From Bolinopsis microptera (taxonomy: Eukaryota; Ctenophora; Tentaculata; Lobata; Bolinopsidae), in the NCBI RefSeq assembly GCF_026151205.1, contig NC_087082.1, positions 10,858,901 through 10,922,900 on the forward strand: a stretch of DNA of 64,000 nt. Direction: 5' to 3'. The notes below the pieces were generated by a model that saw only the letters and a list, made by a program, of their open reading frames with translations, was not told the origin of the DNA and searched no databases. Below are positions 16,484 to 28,989 of the stretch, piece after piece. Positions within the stretch are counted from its first letter, which is position 1, and each line of letters opens with the position of its first letter. Made by a program: the position numbers and the translations under genes.

Positions 16484-19400
16484 CTGAGATAACATCTTTT
16501 TTTAAGCAAAACCAACTTACAAACAGTTGCTCATGGTTTCGCTTCATTATTATTTTTATTTCCTTACTTACAGTAATTGGTATAAGTTACTTAAATATTC
16601 ATTTTGATAACGCAAGCAAAATCTCGGTTATAATAGGGAGTGAATATAATGTCGGCTAACGCAGCATGGGGATCCATTATTAAGCTAAGGTAAGGTGTTA
16701 CAGGTGAACTTAATTAAAATGATTATTGTATTTTGTTTTATTATCATAACTTACATTCGGGAAGCTCTCCCCAATCATTCTTCTGGCACGTAAGAACACT
16801 ATTTCCCGAAATTCTGAACCTGTAACAAAATTATATTTATACTCTAAAGAATACACTGTAAAATCCAGTTTGTTTTTATTTATCAATTAGTGCTTAAAGT
16901 TCAATTAATGTGTGTGATACTGTACAAGTTTTTGCTCACCCATTCTTGCAACTTATCGTAGCTGTCGTTCCTTCTGTAACCTGTTTGATCTTTTTCACAC
17001 TGAACGTCACCTTCTTCACTGCGTTTTTCACCTTCTTAACCTTTTTCTCCAGAGCTTTAGCACTCTTCTTGTTGCACTTCTCCAAATCTCCGTTATCTTC
17101 GATACCTGAGATAAAATCTTTAAACTCACAAACAGTTGCTCATGGTTTCGCTTCATTATTATTTTTATTTCCTTACTTACAGTAATTGGTATAAGTTACT
17201 AAAATATTCATTTGATAACGGGAGCAAAATCTCGGTTATGATAGGGGAGTGAATAATATAATGTCGACTAACGCGGCATGGGGATCCATTATAAAGCTAA
17301 GGTAAGGTGTTACAGGTGAACTTAATTAAAGTGATAATTGTATTTTGTTTTATTATCATATCTTACATTCGGGAAGCTCTCTCCAATCATTCTTCTGGCA
17401 CGTAAGAACACTATTTCCCGAAATTCTGAACCTGTAACAAAATTATATTTATACTCTAAAGAATACACTGTAAAATCCAGTTTGTTTTTATTTATCAATT
17501 AGTGCTTAAAAATCAATTAAGGTGTGTGATACTGTACAAGTTTTTGCTCACCCATTCTTGCAACTTATCGTAGCTGTCGTTCCTTCTGTAACCTGTTTGA
17601 TCTTTTTCACACTGAACGTCACCTTCTTCACTGCGTTTTTCACCTTCTTAACCTTTTTCTCCAGAGCTTTAGCACTCTTCTTGTTGCACTTCTCCAAATC
17701 TCCGTTATCTTCGATACCTGAGATAAAATATTTAAACTCACAAACAGTTGCTCATGATGGTTTTGCTTCATTATTATTTGTATTTCCTTACTTACAGTAA
17801 TTGGTATAAGTTACTAAAATATTCATTTTGATAACGCAAGCAAAATCTCGGTTATAATAGGGAGTGAATATAATGTCGGCTAACGCAGCATGGGGATCCA
17901 TTATTAAGCTAAGGTAAGGTGTTACAGGTGAACTTAATTAAAATGATTATTGTATTTTGTTTTATTATCATAACTTACATTCGGGAAGCTCTCCCCAATC
18001 ATTCTTCTGGCACGTAAGAACACTATTTCCCGAAATTCTGAACCTGTAACAAAATTATATTTATACTCTAAAGAATACACTGTAAAATCCAGTTTGTTTT
18101 TATTTATCAATTAGTGCTTAAAAATCAATTAATGTGTGTGATACTGTACAAGTTTTTGCTCACCCATTCTTGCAACTTATCGTAGCTGTCGTTCCTTCTG
18201 TAACCTGTTTGATCTTTTTCGCACTGAACTTCACCTTCTTCTCTGCGTTTTTCACCTTCTTAACCTTTTTCTTCAGAGCTTTAGCACTCTTCTGGTTGCA
18301 CTCTGAAGAAAGGAACTTTTATCGGTCAGTAGATATAATATGACATATTTTAAATCATATAACGTACAGTATAGATAGCAATAATATCTTTTCTTGCTCA
18401 TACTAACATAGAACATACTAATTAACTCCAGCAGATAATCTTAAATAAAACAAATTACTTGATTTATTGTCTTCATCCTCATTTTCATCATCACTTTCAT
18501 CCTCATTTTCATCGTCATTTTCATCGTCATTTTCATCGTCATTCTCATCGTCATTTTCATCGTCATTTTCATCGTCATTTTCATCGTCATTTTCATCATC
18601 ATTTTCATCACTGTTGTCATCATTTTCTGATGGAGAGAGATATGTTCGCATTGCAGTCAGGAAAGGGTTTTTTCCATCTCCGCACAGGTCTTTGAAATCA
18701 TCCATTGAAGTATCCCAAACCATTCCACCTGCTAGCCCCATGTCTTTGATGTACTGCATCTGCAAAAGTTAGACTGTATAAAAACTGATAAACAATTACT
18801 GGCATCTGACCTATCTGAATTTTGATTTAAAAACAATAATATTACCTTTATTTTAACTGTTTCAAGATCATCAAATCCAACCCACTGGTCCCCCATGTAG
18901 GCGTGAGGACCAACAATGCATTCATCACCCTTAACTTTAGTCCAGCCCTTGTCCTTGATGTTCAGGCAGATCTCATGATATCCCATATAACCTGCTTGCT
19001 TTGTCCACTTACCTAAAAGTAGAGTTCACATAATATTATGAAGGTAGATAATTAAAAGTTATCATGGATTAGTTTCAGTGCCTACATGGCTACTCTATAA
19101 GTCTATTTATATTAGCATCGTTACCTTCAACCCCGGCTCCACTTGAATCAGCTCCGATGCCATTATTTGCAGAGTTTGTTAGAGTAAAAGACCGACCATA
19201 AATGCCTAGTCCCATCTGGATCTTGTTGGCTGGAAAGCCTTTAGCAATCCAGTGTTTAACAGCAGTGTCCGTGTTGAGTTTGTCAGCATTGCAACCTAAG
19301 AGAGGAGAATTGTGTCCTGTGACAGTCTCCCAAGAGCCATGGAAATCGTAAGACATGAGGTTAAGATAGTCAAGGTACTGAGCCAGAACTGGAACATCGT

Positions 19401-22400
19401 AGCCAGCATCAATAACAGCCTGACTGGCAGAAACAGCAGCAGTTACCAGCATATTGTGAGGAGCAAACAGCTCCTTCAACTCCTTTACCCAGATTCCAAA
19501 GTTGGTCTTGTCTGATGGATCTGGGTTGGGTAGATTGTGTTATTAATGGCAGTATAACTACAAAATATATCACTTTACTCTATTGATTTATAGAAGGAGT
19601 AGGTACTGTTTATGTATCGGTATGTCCTAAGTTGTTGTTATATTTTATACCTGATTCATCACAATTAGCCTGCCAACAGGCGGGATACTCCCAATCCAGG
19701 TCCAGTCCATCAAACTTCCACTTTTGAAGAATTTCCAGAACATCAGAATTGAATGCCGCCCTGAAATTTGTTGGTGATTAATTGTACATTTATTATACAT
19801 TTTTAGGTCAAGGAATGGTCCTTAGATAAAGATGTGCATTCATATAATCTTAACAGGAGTTAGAAAGTAAAGAGACTTGTATCTTAAGATCAGATAATAT
19901 ATCTAAACTCTACCTCAGCTGAGGGGACTTGGCTAGATCCGAATACTTGGAGCCTTCGCTGTCATTCCAGCCGCCAATAGCCAAGAGAACCTTTCTGACC
20001 CTGGATCCTGCAGCATTCTTTAAATCAACAATCTTTTTAAAGAACTCTCCTCCACCCACATCAGTGTCTGCCCAAGGATCATGGACCTTGATCTTGTTGT
20101 TGTCCAAGACAGCGAATGCGTAGTTTATAATGGTACAGAGTGTTGGGTCTACATTATCTGCTGAGTATTTACCGTTCCCCTCACGGTACCAGGCCCAGTT
20201 AATAAAGTAGCACACAACGTCTTTATCTCCATAGTTTTCCGAGGATTCATCATCGTTGTTTTCGTCATTTTTATCGTCATTTTCATCGTCATTTTCATCG
20301 TCATTTTCATCGTCATTTTCATCTTCATTTTCATCATCACTTTCATCACTGTTGTCATCATTTTCTGATGGAGAGAGATATGTTCGCATTGCAGTCAGGA
20401 AAGGGTTTTTTCCATCTCCGCACAGGTCTTTGAAATCATCCATTGAAGTATCCCAAACCATTCCACCTGCTAGCCCCATGTCTTTGATGTACTGCATCTG
20501 CAAAAGTTAGACTGTATAAAAACTGATAAACAATTACTGGCATCTGACCTATCTGAATTTTGATTTAAAAACAATAATATTACCTTTATTTTAACTGTTT
20601 CAAGATCATCAAATCCAACCCACTGGTCCCCCATGTAGGCGTGAGGACCAACAATGCATTCATCACCCTTAACTTTAGTCCAGCCCTTGTCCTTGATGTT
20701 CAGGCAGATCTCATGATATCCCATATAACCTGCTTGTTTTGTCCACTTACCTAAAAGTAGAGTTCACATAATATTATGAAGGTAGATAATTAAAAGTTAT
20801 CATGGATTAGTTTCAGTGCCTACATGGCTACTCTATAAGTCTATTTATATTAGCATCGTTACCTTCAACACCGGCTCCACTTGAATCAGCTCCGATCCCA
20901 TTATTTGCAGAATTGGTTAGAGTAAAAGACCGACCATAAATGCCTAGTCCCATCTGGATCTTGTTGGCTGGAAAGCCTTTAGCAATCCAGTGTTTAACAG
21001 CAGTGTCCGTGTTGAGTTTGTCAGCATTGCAACCTAAGAGAGGAGAATTGTGTCCTGTGACAGTCTCCCAAGAGCCATGGAAATCGTAAGACATGAGGTT
21101 AAGATAGTCAAGGTACTGAGCCAGAACTGGAACATCGTAGCCAGCATCAATAACAGCCTGACTGGCAGAAACAGCAGCAGTTACCAGCATATTGTGAGGA
21201 GCAAACAGCTCCTTCAACTCCTTTACCCAGATTCCAAAGTTGGTCTTGTCTGATGGATCTGGGTTGGGTAGATTGTGTTATTAATGGCAGTATAACTACA
21301 AAATATATCACTTTACTCTATTGATTTATAGAAGGAGTACTGTATCGGTATGTCCTAAGTTGTTGTTATATTTTATACCTGATTCATTACAATTAGCCTG
21401 CCAACAGGCGGGATACTCCCAATCCAGGTCCAGTCCATCAAACTTCCACTTGTGAAGAATTTCCAGAACATCAGAATTGAATGCCGCCCTGAAATTTGTT
21501 GGTGATTAATTGTACATTTATTATACATTTTTAGGTCAAGGAATGATCCTTAGATAAAGATGTGCATTCATATAATCTTAACAGGATTTAGAAAGTAAAG
21601 AGACTTGTATCTTAAGATCAGATAATATATCTAAACTCTACCTAAGCTGAGGGGATTTGGCTAGATCCGAATACTTGGAGCCTTCGCTGTCATTCCAGCC
21701 GCCAATAGCCAAGAGAACCTTTCTGACCCTGGATCCTGCAGCATTCTTTAAATCAACAATCTTTTTAAAGAACTCTCCTCCACCCACATCAGTGTCTGCC
21801 CAAGGATCATGGACCTTGATCTTGTTGTTGTCCAAGACAGCGAATGCGTAGTTTATAATGGTACAGAGTGTTGGGTCTACATTATCTGCTGAGTATTTAC
21901 CGTTCCCCTCACGGTACCAGGCCCAGTTAATAAAGTAGCACACAACGTCCTTATCTCCATAGTTTTCCGAGGATTCATCATCGTTGTTTTCGTCATTTTC
22001 ATCGTCATTTTCATCGTCATTTTCATCGTCATTTTCATCACCATCTTCATCATCATTTTCATCTTCATTTTCATCATCATTTTCATCACTGTTGTCATCA
22101 TTTTCTGATGGAGAGAGATATGTTCGCATTGCAGTCAGGAAAGGGTTTTTTCCATCTCCGCACAGGTCTTTGAAATCATCCATTGAAGTATCCCAAACCA
22201 TTCCACCTGCTAGCCCCATGTCTTTGATGTACTGCATCTGCAAAAGTGAGACTGTATAAAAACTGATAAACAATTACTGGCATCTGACCTATCTGAATTT
22301 TGATTTAAGAACAATAGTATTACCTTTATTTTAACTGTTTCAAGATCATCAAATCCAACCCACTGGTCCCCCATGTAGGCATGAGGACCAACAATGCATT

Positions 22401-25400
22401 CATCACCCTTAACTTTAGTCCAGCCCTTGTCCTTGATGTTTAGGCAGATCTCATGATATCCCATATAACCTGCTTGTTTTGTCCACTTACCTAAAAGTAG
22501 AGTTCACATATTATGAAGGTAGATAATTAAAAGTTATCATGGATTAGTTTCAGTGCCTACATGGCTACTCTATAAGTCTATTTATATTAGCATCGTTACC
22601 TTCAACACCGGCTCCACTTGAATCAGCTCCGATCCCATTATTTGCAGAGTTTGTTAGAGTAAAAGACCGACCATAAATGCCTAGTCCCATCTGGATCTTG
22701 TTGGCTGGAAAGCCTTTAGCAATCCAGTGTTTAACAGCAGTGTCCGTGTTGAGTTTGTCAGCATTGCAACCTAAGAGAGGAGAATTGTGTCCTGTGACAG
22801 TCTCCCAAGAGCCATGGAAATCGTAAGACATGAGGTTAAGATAGTCAAGGTACTGAGCCAGAACTGGAACATCGTAGCCAGCATCAATGACAGCCTGACT
22901 GGCAGAAACAGCAGCAGTTACCAGCATATTGTGAGGAGCAAACAGCTCCTTCAACTCCTTTACCCAGATTCCAAAGTTGGTCTTGTCTGATGGATCTGGG
23001 TTGGGTAGATTGTGTTATTAATGGCAGTACATAACTACAAAATATATCACTTTACTTTATTGATTTATAGAAGGAGTACTGTATCGGTATGTCCTAAGTT
23101 GTTGTTATATTTTATACCTGATTCAACACAATTAGCCTGCCAACAGGCGGGATACTCCCAATCCAGGTCCAGTCCATCAAACTTCCACTTGTGAAGAATT
23201 TCCAGAACATCAGAATTGAATGCCGCCCTGAAATTTGTTGGTGATTAATTGTACATTTATTATACATTTTTAGGTCAAGGAATGATCCTTAGATAAAGAT
23301 GTGCATTCATATAATCTTAACAGGATTTAGAAAGTAAAGAGACTTGTATCTTAAGTTCAGCTAATATATCTAAACTCTACCTAAGCTGAGGGGATTTGGC
23401 TAGATCCGAATACTTGGAGCCTTCGCTGTCATTCCAGCCGCCAATAGCCAAGAGAACTTTTCTGACCCTGGATCCTGCAGCATTCTTTAAATCGACAATC
23501 TTTTTAAAGAACTCTCCTCCACCCACATCAGTGTCTGCCCAAGGATCATGGACCTTGATCTTGTTGTTGTCCAAGACAGCGAATGCGTAGTTTATAATGG
23601 TACAGAGTGTTGGGTCTACATTATCTGCTGAGTATTTACCGTTCCCCTCACGGTACCAGGCCCAGTTAATAAAGTAGCACACAACGTCCTTATCTCCATA
23701 GTTTTCCGAGGATTCATCATCGTTGTTTTCGTCATTTTCATCGTCATTTTCATCGTCATTTTCATCGTCATTTTCATCACCATCTTCATCATCATTTTCA
23801 TCTTCATTTTCATCATCATTTCCATCACTGTTGTCATCATTTTCTGATGGAGAGAGATATGTTCGCATTGCAGTCAGGAAAGGGTTTTTTCCATCTCCGC
23901 ACAGGTCTTTGAAATCATCCATTGAAGTATCCCAAACCATTCCACCTGCTAGCCCCATGTCTTTGATGTACTGCATCTGCAAAAGTGAGACTGTATAAAA
24001 ACTGATAAACAATTACTAGCATCTGACCTATCTGAATTTTGATTTAAGAACAATAGTATTACCTTTATTTTAACTGTTTCAAGATCATCAAATCCAACCC
24101 ACTGGTCCCCCATGTAGGCATGAGGACCAACAATGCATTCATCACCCTTAACTTTAGTCCAGCCCTTGTCCTTGATGTTCAGGCAGATCTCATGATATCC
24201 CATATAACCTGCTTGTTTTGTCCACTTACCTAAAAGTAGAGTTCACATAATATTATGAAGGTAGATAATTAAAAGTTATCATGGATTAGTTTCAGTGCCT
24301 ACATGGCTACTCTATAAGTCTATTTATATTAGCATCGTTACCTTCAACACCGGCTCCACTTGAATCAGCTCCGATCCCATTATTTGCAGAATTGGTTAGA
24401 GTAAAAGACCGACCATAAATGCCTAGTCCCATCTGGATCTTGTTGGCTGGAAAGCCTTTAGCAATCCAGTGTCTAACAGCAGTGTCCGTGTTGAGTTTGT
24501 CAGCATTGCAACCTAAGAGAGGAGAATTGTGTCCTGTGACAGTCTCCCAAGAGCCATGGAAATCGTAAGACATGAGGTTAAGATAGTCAAGGTACTGAGC
24601 CAGAACTGGAACATCGTAGCCAGCATCAATGACAGCCTGACTGGCAGAAACAGCAGCAGTTACCAGCATATTGTGAGGAGCAAACAGCTCCTTCAACTCC
24701 TTTACCCAGATTCCAAAGTTGGTCTTGTCTGATGGATCTGGGTTGGGTAGATTGTGTTATTAATGGCAGTATAACTACAAAATATATAATTTTACTCTAT
24801 TGATTTATAGAAGGAGTACTGTATCGGTATGTCCTAAGTTGTTGTTATATTTTATACCTGATTCAACACAATTAGCCTGCCAACAGGCGGGATACTCCCA
24901 ATCCAGGTCCAGTCCATCAAACTTCCACTTTTGAAGAATTTCCAGAACATCAAAATTGAATGCCGCCCTGAAATTTGTTGGCGATTAATTGTACATTTAT
25001 TATACATTTTTAGGTCAAGGAATGATCCTTAGATAAAGATGTGCATTCATATAATCTTAACAGGATTTAGAAAGTAAAGAGACTTGTATCTTAAGTTCAG
25101 CTAATATATCTAAACTCTACCTAAGCTGAGGGGATTTGGCTAGATCCGAATACTTGGAGCCTTCGCTGTCATTCCAGCCGCCAATAGCCAAGAGAACTTT
25201 TCTGACCCTGGATCCTGCAGCATTCTTTAAATCGACAATCTTTTTAAAGAACTCTCCTCCACCCACATCAGTGTCTGCCCAAGGATCATGGACCTTGATC
25301 TTGTTGTTGTCCAAGACAGCGAATGCGTAGTTTATAATGGTACAGAGTGTTGGGTCTACATTATCTGCTGAGTATTTACCGTTCCCCTCACGGTACCAAG

Positions 25401-27785
25401 CCCAGTTAATAAAGTAGCACACAACGTCTTTATCTCCATAGTTGTCCGAGGATTCATCATCGTTGTTTTCGTCATTTTCGTCATCATTTTCATCGTCATT
25501 TTCATCGTCATTTTCATCACCATCTTCATCATCATTTTCATCTTCATTTTCATCATCATTTTCATCACTGTTGTCATCATTTTCTGATGGAGAGAGATAT
25601 GTTCGCATTGCAGTCAGGAAAGGGTTTTTTCCATCTCCGCACAGGTCTTTGAAATCATCCATTGAAGTATCCCAAACCATTCCACCTGCTAGCCCCATGT
25701 CTTTGATGTACTGCATCTGCAAAAGTGAGACTGTATAAAAACTGATAAACAATTACTAGCATCTGACCTATCTGAATTTTGATTTAAGAACAATAGTATT
25801 ACCTTTATTTTAACTGTTTCAAGATCATCAAATCCAACCCACTGGTCCCCCATGTAGGCATGAGGACCAACAATGCATTCATCACCCTTAACTTTAGTCC
25901 AGCCCTTGTCCTTGATGTTCAGGCAGATCTCATGATATCCCATATAACCTGCTTGTTTTGTCCACTTACCTAAAAGTAGAGTTCACATAATATTATGAAG
26001 GTAGATAATTAAAAGTTATCATGGATTAGTTTCAGTGCCTACATGGCTACTCTATAAGTCTATTTATATTAGCATCGTTACCTTCAACACCGGCTCCACT
26101 TGAATCAGCTCCGATCCCATTATTTGCAGAATTGGTTAGAGTAAAAGACCGACCATAAATGCCTAGTCCCATCTGGATCTTGTTGGCTGGAAAGCCTTTA
26201 GCAATCCAGTGTCTAACAGCAGTGTCCGTGTTGAGTTTGTCAGCATTGCAACCTAAGAGAGGAGAATTGTGTCCTGTGACAGTCTCCCAAGAGCCATGGA
26301 AATCGTAAGACATGAGGTTAAGATAGTCAAGGTACTGAGCCAGAACTGGAACATCGTAGCCAGCATCAATGACAGCCTGACTGGCAGAAACAGCAGCAGT
26401 TACCAGCATATTGTGAGGAGCAAACAGCTCCTTCAACTCCTTTACCCAGATTCCAAAGTTGGTCTTGTCTGATGGATCTGGGTTGGGTAGATTGTGTTAT
26501 TAATGGCAGTATAACTAAAAAATATATCACTTTACTCTATTGATTTATAGAAGGAGTACTGTATCGGTATGTCCTAAGTTGTTGTTATATTTTATACCTG
26601 ATTCATCACAATTAGCCTGCCAACAGGCGGGATACTCCCAATCCAGGTCCAGTCCATCAAACTTCCACTTTTGAAGAATTTCCAGAACATCAGAATTGAA
26701 TGCCGTCCTGAAATTTGTTGGCGATTAATTGTACATGTATTATACATTTTTAGGTCAAGGAATGCTCCTTAGATAAAGATGTGCATTCATATAATCTTAA
26801 CAGGATTTAGAAAGTAAAGAGACTTGTATCTTAAGATCAGCTAATATATCTAAACTCTACCTCAGCTGAGGGGACTTGGCTAGATCCGAATACTTGGAGC
26901 CTTCGCTGTCATTCCAGCCGCCAATAGCCAAGAGAACTTTTCTGACCCTGGATCCTGCAGCATTCTTTAAATCAACAATCTTTTTAAAGAACTCTCCTCC
27001 ACCCACATCAGTGTCTGCCCAAGGATCATGGACCTTGATCTTGTTGTTTTCCAAGACAGCGAATGCGTAGTTTATAATGGTACAGAGTGTTGGGTCTACA
27101 TTATCTGCTGAGTATTTACCGTTCCCCTCACGGTACCAGGCCCAGTTAATAAAGTAGCACACAACGTCTTTATCTCCATAGTTGTCCGAGGATTCATCAT
27201 CGTTGTTTTCGTCATTTTCATCGTCATTTTCATCGTCATTTTCATCGTCATTTTCATTGTCATTTTCATCACCATCTTCATCATCATTTTCATCTTCATT
27301 TTCATCAGATGAATCACCTTCATTGTTTTCATCACTGTTGTCATCAATTTTGCAATCTACTTGTGCTTCCCAGTTGCACTGCAAAGACGAATATAAATGG
27401 AAAAGCTATTCTAACTAATTTCCCAAGGAGTAAATTACATCAATAAATCACATTTTATATTAATTTGTAGTTTATAAACTTTGTTCCGACTCATGGATCT
27501 CCTTATCTCCTACTGCATTGATTATTTCAGAGTATTTTTAAATGTCTGATTTTAAATTTTTAAGGCTATTATGTTACAAGGACAACTTACGTTCTGAATG
27601 TCTTGATCCCAAAGTGTCCCATCTGCACAGGGGTACCTCCAAGCTACACCAGACCCACAGTTGTAGTAATATTCACAAGAGGTAGGGTCAGTAAACAGAC
27701 CATTTGGATCAGGACAGTCAAAGTCTTGGTCGTGTTCTTGAGATAGTGCTCCTGCAATCCAACATAACAGGAAGAGTGCTATCAT
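14877..27785 (-). CDS. Secreted multi-catalytic chitinase: SP-CBM14-(GH18)x5-(CCP)x3-GH19, about 2,732 aa
   Basis: I reconstruct 33 exons. Signal/CBM14 27785-27591; linker + GH18-1 N 27378-26861. Each GH18 then has exons of 110, 396 and 167 nt (26707-26598, 26477-26082, 25969-25803 for the first). Exons shared by neighbouring GH18 domains are 25716-25121, 23976-23381, 22237-21642 and 20497-19914; the last GH18 end is 18759-18459. CCP exons: 18302-18164, 18043-17979, 17717-17552, 17431-17367, 17105-16940, 16819-16755. GH19 exons: 16483-16200, 15989-15899, 15732-15581, 15389-15275, 15016-14877. All junctions are GT-AG with matching phases, the sum is 8,199 nt, and the stop is at 14877-14879. 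GH18 (retaining) and GH19 (inverting) both cut beta-1,4-GlcNAc links in chitin. All catalytic motifs appear intact. It is probably secreted to bind and degrade or remodel chitin. The single-transcript model rests on phase agreement and needs RNA evidence. Confidence 0.87.
16755..18302 (-). CDS. Three tandem sushi/CCP modules with Lys-rich lead segments
   Basis: Each module is an exon pair (166 + 65 nt, 139 + 65 in the first) in a 612-bp tandem unit. The product has a Lys-rich stretch ([17 protein letters not shown]) and then [19 protein letters not shown] and [11 protein letters not shown], which has the Cys, Gly and Trp pattern of a sushi domain. Each pair begins and ends in phase 1, so copies can be added without frameshift. 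The first copy uses a different acceptor, giving [10 protein letters not shown]. The repeated IEDNG lead-in also opens the GH19 domain. Confidence 0.87.
18632..20218 (-). CDS. GH18 chitinase domain 5, joined to sushi modules
   Basis: Exons 19760-19651, 19520-19125 and 19012-18846 carry the catalytic motifs. The terminal exon 18759-18459 has the longest acidic tail and ends in phase 1 (codon A|AG) at a GTAATT donor. This fits exactly onto the first sushi exon at 18302 ([12 protein letters not shown]). This junction links the GH18 part to the GH19 part. Confidence 0.9.
20369..21958 (-). CDS. GH18 chitinase domain 4
   Basis: Exons 21488-21379, 21258-20863 and 20750-20584 carry [19 protein letters not shown] and the [14 protein letters not shown] segment. 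Flanking linker exons are 22237-21642 and 20497-19914. No disabling change is seen. Confidence 0.92.
22109..23697 (-). CDS. GH18 chitinase domain 3
   Basis: All catalytic motifs are intact (exon 23227-23118 for [10 protein letters not shown]; exon 22995-22600 for SYDFHGSWE). The exon 22490-22324 neighbourhood lacks a small ATA repeat in the intron that other copies have near the same site, a useful marker of copy identity. Confidence 0.92.
23848..25437 (-). CDS. GH18 chitinase domain 2
   Basis: Same four-intron layout as domain 1, offset by 1,740 bp. Catalytic [10 protein letters not shown] is intact (exon 24967-24858). Exon 24737-24342 carries the SYDFHGSWE motif with TAVRHWIAK, a form shared only with domain 1 (domains 3-5 have TAVKHW). 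This pairs copies 1 and 2 as the most recent relatives. Confidence 0.92.
25588..27177 (-). CDS. GH18 chitinase domain 1
   Basis: Starts [12 protein letters not shown] (strand beta 1), followed by VLLAIGGWN, the catalytic [12 protein letters not shown] (acid Glu present), [11 protein letters not shown] and [11 protein letters not shown]. It spans four introns. It differs slightly from the other copies, for example VLENNK instead of VLDNNK and RTAFNSD instead of RAAFNSD. The linker before it is unique to this copy (EGDSSDEN), because it joins CBM14 rather than another GH18. Confidence 0.92.
27591..27785 (-). CDS. Exon 1: signal peptide and most of CBM14 chitin-binding domain
   Basis: [16 protein letters not shown] is a clear secretory signal. 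It is followed by a peritrophin-A/CBM14 domain with Cys in [13 protein letters not shown] and YPC. The last two Cys (CNWEAQVDC) come from the next exon at 27378; the junction is phase 0 (QN|CNWE). With both exons the six-cysteine pattern is complete. CBM14 binds chitin and would anchor the enzyme to substrate. Confidence 0.9.
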
Positions 27786-27817
27786 CTTTAAATAGTTTGG
27801 TTTAGTAACAGAACTTG

Positions 27818-27826
27818 GTATATATA
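27818..27826 (-). promoter_or_regulatory. Possible TATA box of the chitinase gene
   Basis: TATATATA on the minus strand lies about 33-41 bases before the ATG at 27785. Initiation about 30 bases downstream would leave a leader of only a few bases, so this may instead be a chance AT run. Confidence 0.3.
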
Positions 27827-28985
27827 CGAGAAGTTATAATCCGGTCGCATTATCGCAATATCCTTCATCTCAAATCGACACAAAACCAATTAAGATTTTG
27901 AAAAAAAGCTCGAATCAAAGAGAGAAAAAAGTAGGATTCGAAACACAGTACAGAAACCAGAAGGTGCACTTGAACCACTGCACTGGCGACTCCAACAACA
28001 ACTGGATAAGAATGAGGAATATCATAATATACCAGCTACCACAAGCTAGTATACTGGCATTATACTGCAGTAGTTTCTCTTTTATAACAGGTCGAACTAG
28101 AACGTCGAGTAAACAATGCATATTCTATGTAATTTCTTAACCACTTGTATAAATTCTATGCCATCTAAACAGTTCCATTGTCTTGTTTTGCTAAAGGGGG
28201 CATGAAGAAGAACATAACCCCGGAATGTCGTTGTCCTTTGTTATGTCTGCGATCATTTCACCTGTAAACAAAGAAACAGAGAAAGGTCACACTGTCACCA
28301 ACAAACATACCAACAAACAAGTCACCAGGTATTGTGAAGACACACTGATATTGATCATTGTTTACATATTTAACAAGAAGAGACACCTAAGCATACCTCT
28401 TGGAAGTTTACCCTTTTGGATGTGTTAAAATATGAATATCCTAAATAATGATAAAAGTTTAGATAGATTTCAAGCTTTTCATGCTTGGTTTGGGTCACAA
28501 CTTTACATCCTTTGGTGTTAGGACTTGAGGAAATGGTGTGTAACTTTTCTTGTAGTTTCTGAAAGGACATGACAGAGTGAACAAATCCTCAAATAAAACA
28601 AATTGAAATTGAGAACCTAATGAGGCCAGGTTGTTGACCTCAGCGCGGAGGTGCAGTCTATACTGATAGGTGCAATATATAATAGCCTTGCTTCTGTTTT
28701 AAGACCCGACAGTAATCCTGGGTTTTGATTGGTCATTGATGGAAGCTGGTTGGTTGATAACAGTCACGTGACATAAAATATTATGGTTACCGCTTCACCA
28801 GTATCCAGACTTATTAACCTACTGATAATTATTTCACATGTGACATCAATTCTTCACATCAAAGTTTGTGAAGACACCGCGTGTGAATCTGACTGTGTAA
28901 TTTTCTTCATCTCACAGCGATAATATTTAACAATATGAATTAGTCATTATTATCATGGTGATTTAAGTAAGCTACTGTTCCGAAT
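27827..28985. other. Upstream region of chitinase gene, nothing recognised
   Basis: AT-rich with short reading frames that resemble no family. It may hold the promoter. Confidence 0.4.
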
Positions 28986-28989
28986 CTCT

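Larger units (their letters stand above)
18459..27355 (-). repeat. Six acidic (DDEN)n coding linkers
   Basis: Before each GH18 domain and after the last is a low-complexity Asp/Glu/Asn stretch built from a 12-bp coding unit (TCATCGTCATTT on +). The segments lie at about 18462-18625, 20225-20365, 21966-22105, 23705-23845, 25445-25585 and 27184-27355. Lengths and substitutions differ between copies although the domains are almost identical, as expected for slippage at a 12-bp repeat. They are likely flexible, highly negative spacers. Confidence 0.92.

Noticed and set aside
18459-27418. Plus-strand Ser/Phe-rich and other frames over the chitinase array
   Set aside because: Shadows of the (DDEN)n and GH18 coding exons on the minus strand.
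14877-27785. Bacterial or plant contamination as source of GH19
   Set aside because: The GH19 exons have introns, share phase and strand with the GH18 and sushi exons, and related relics lie nearby.
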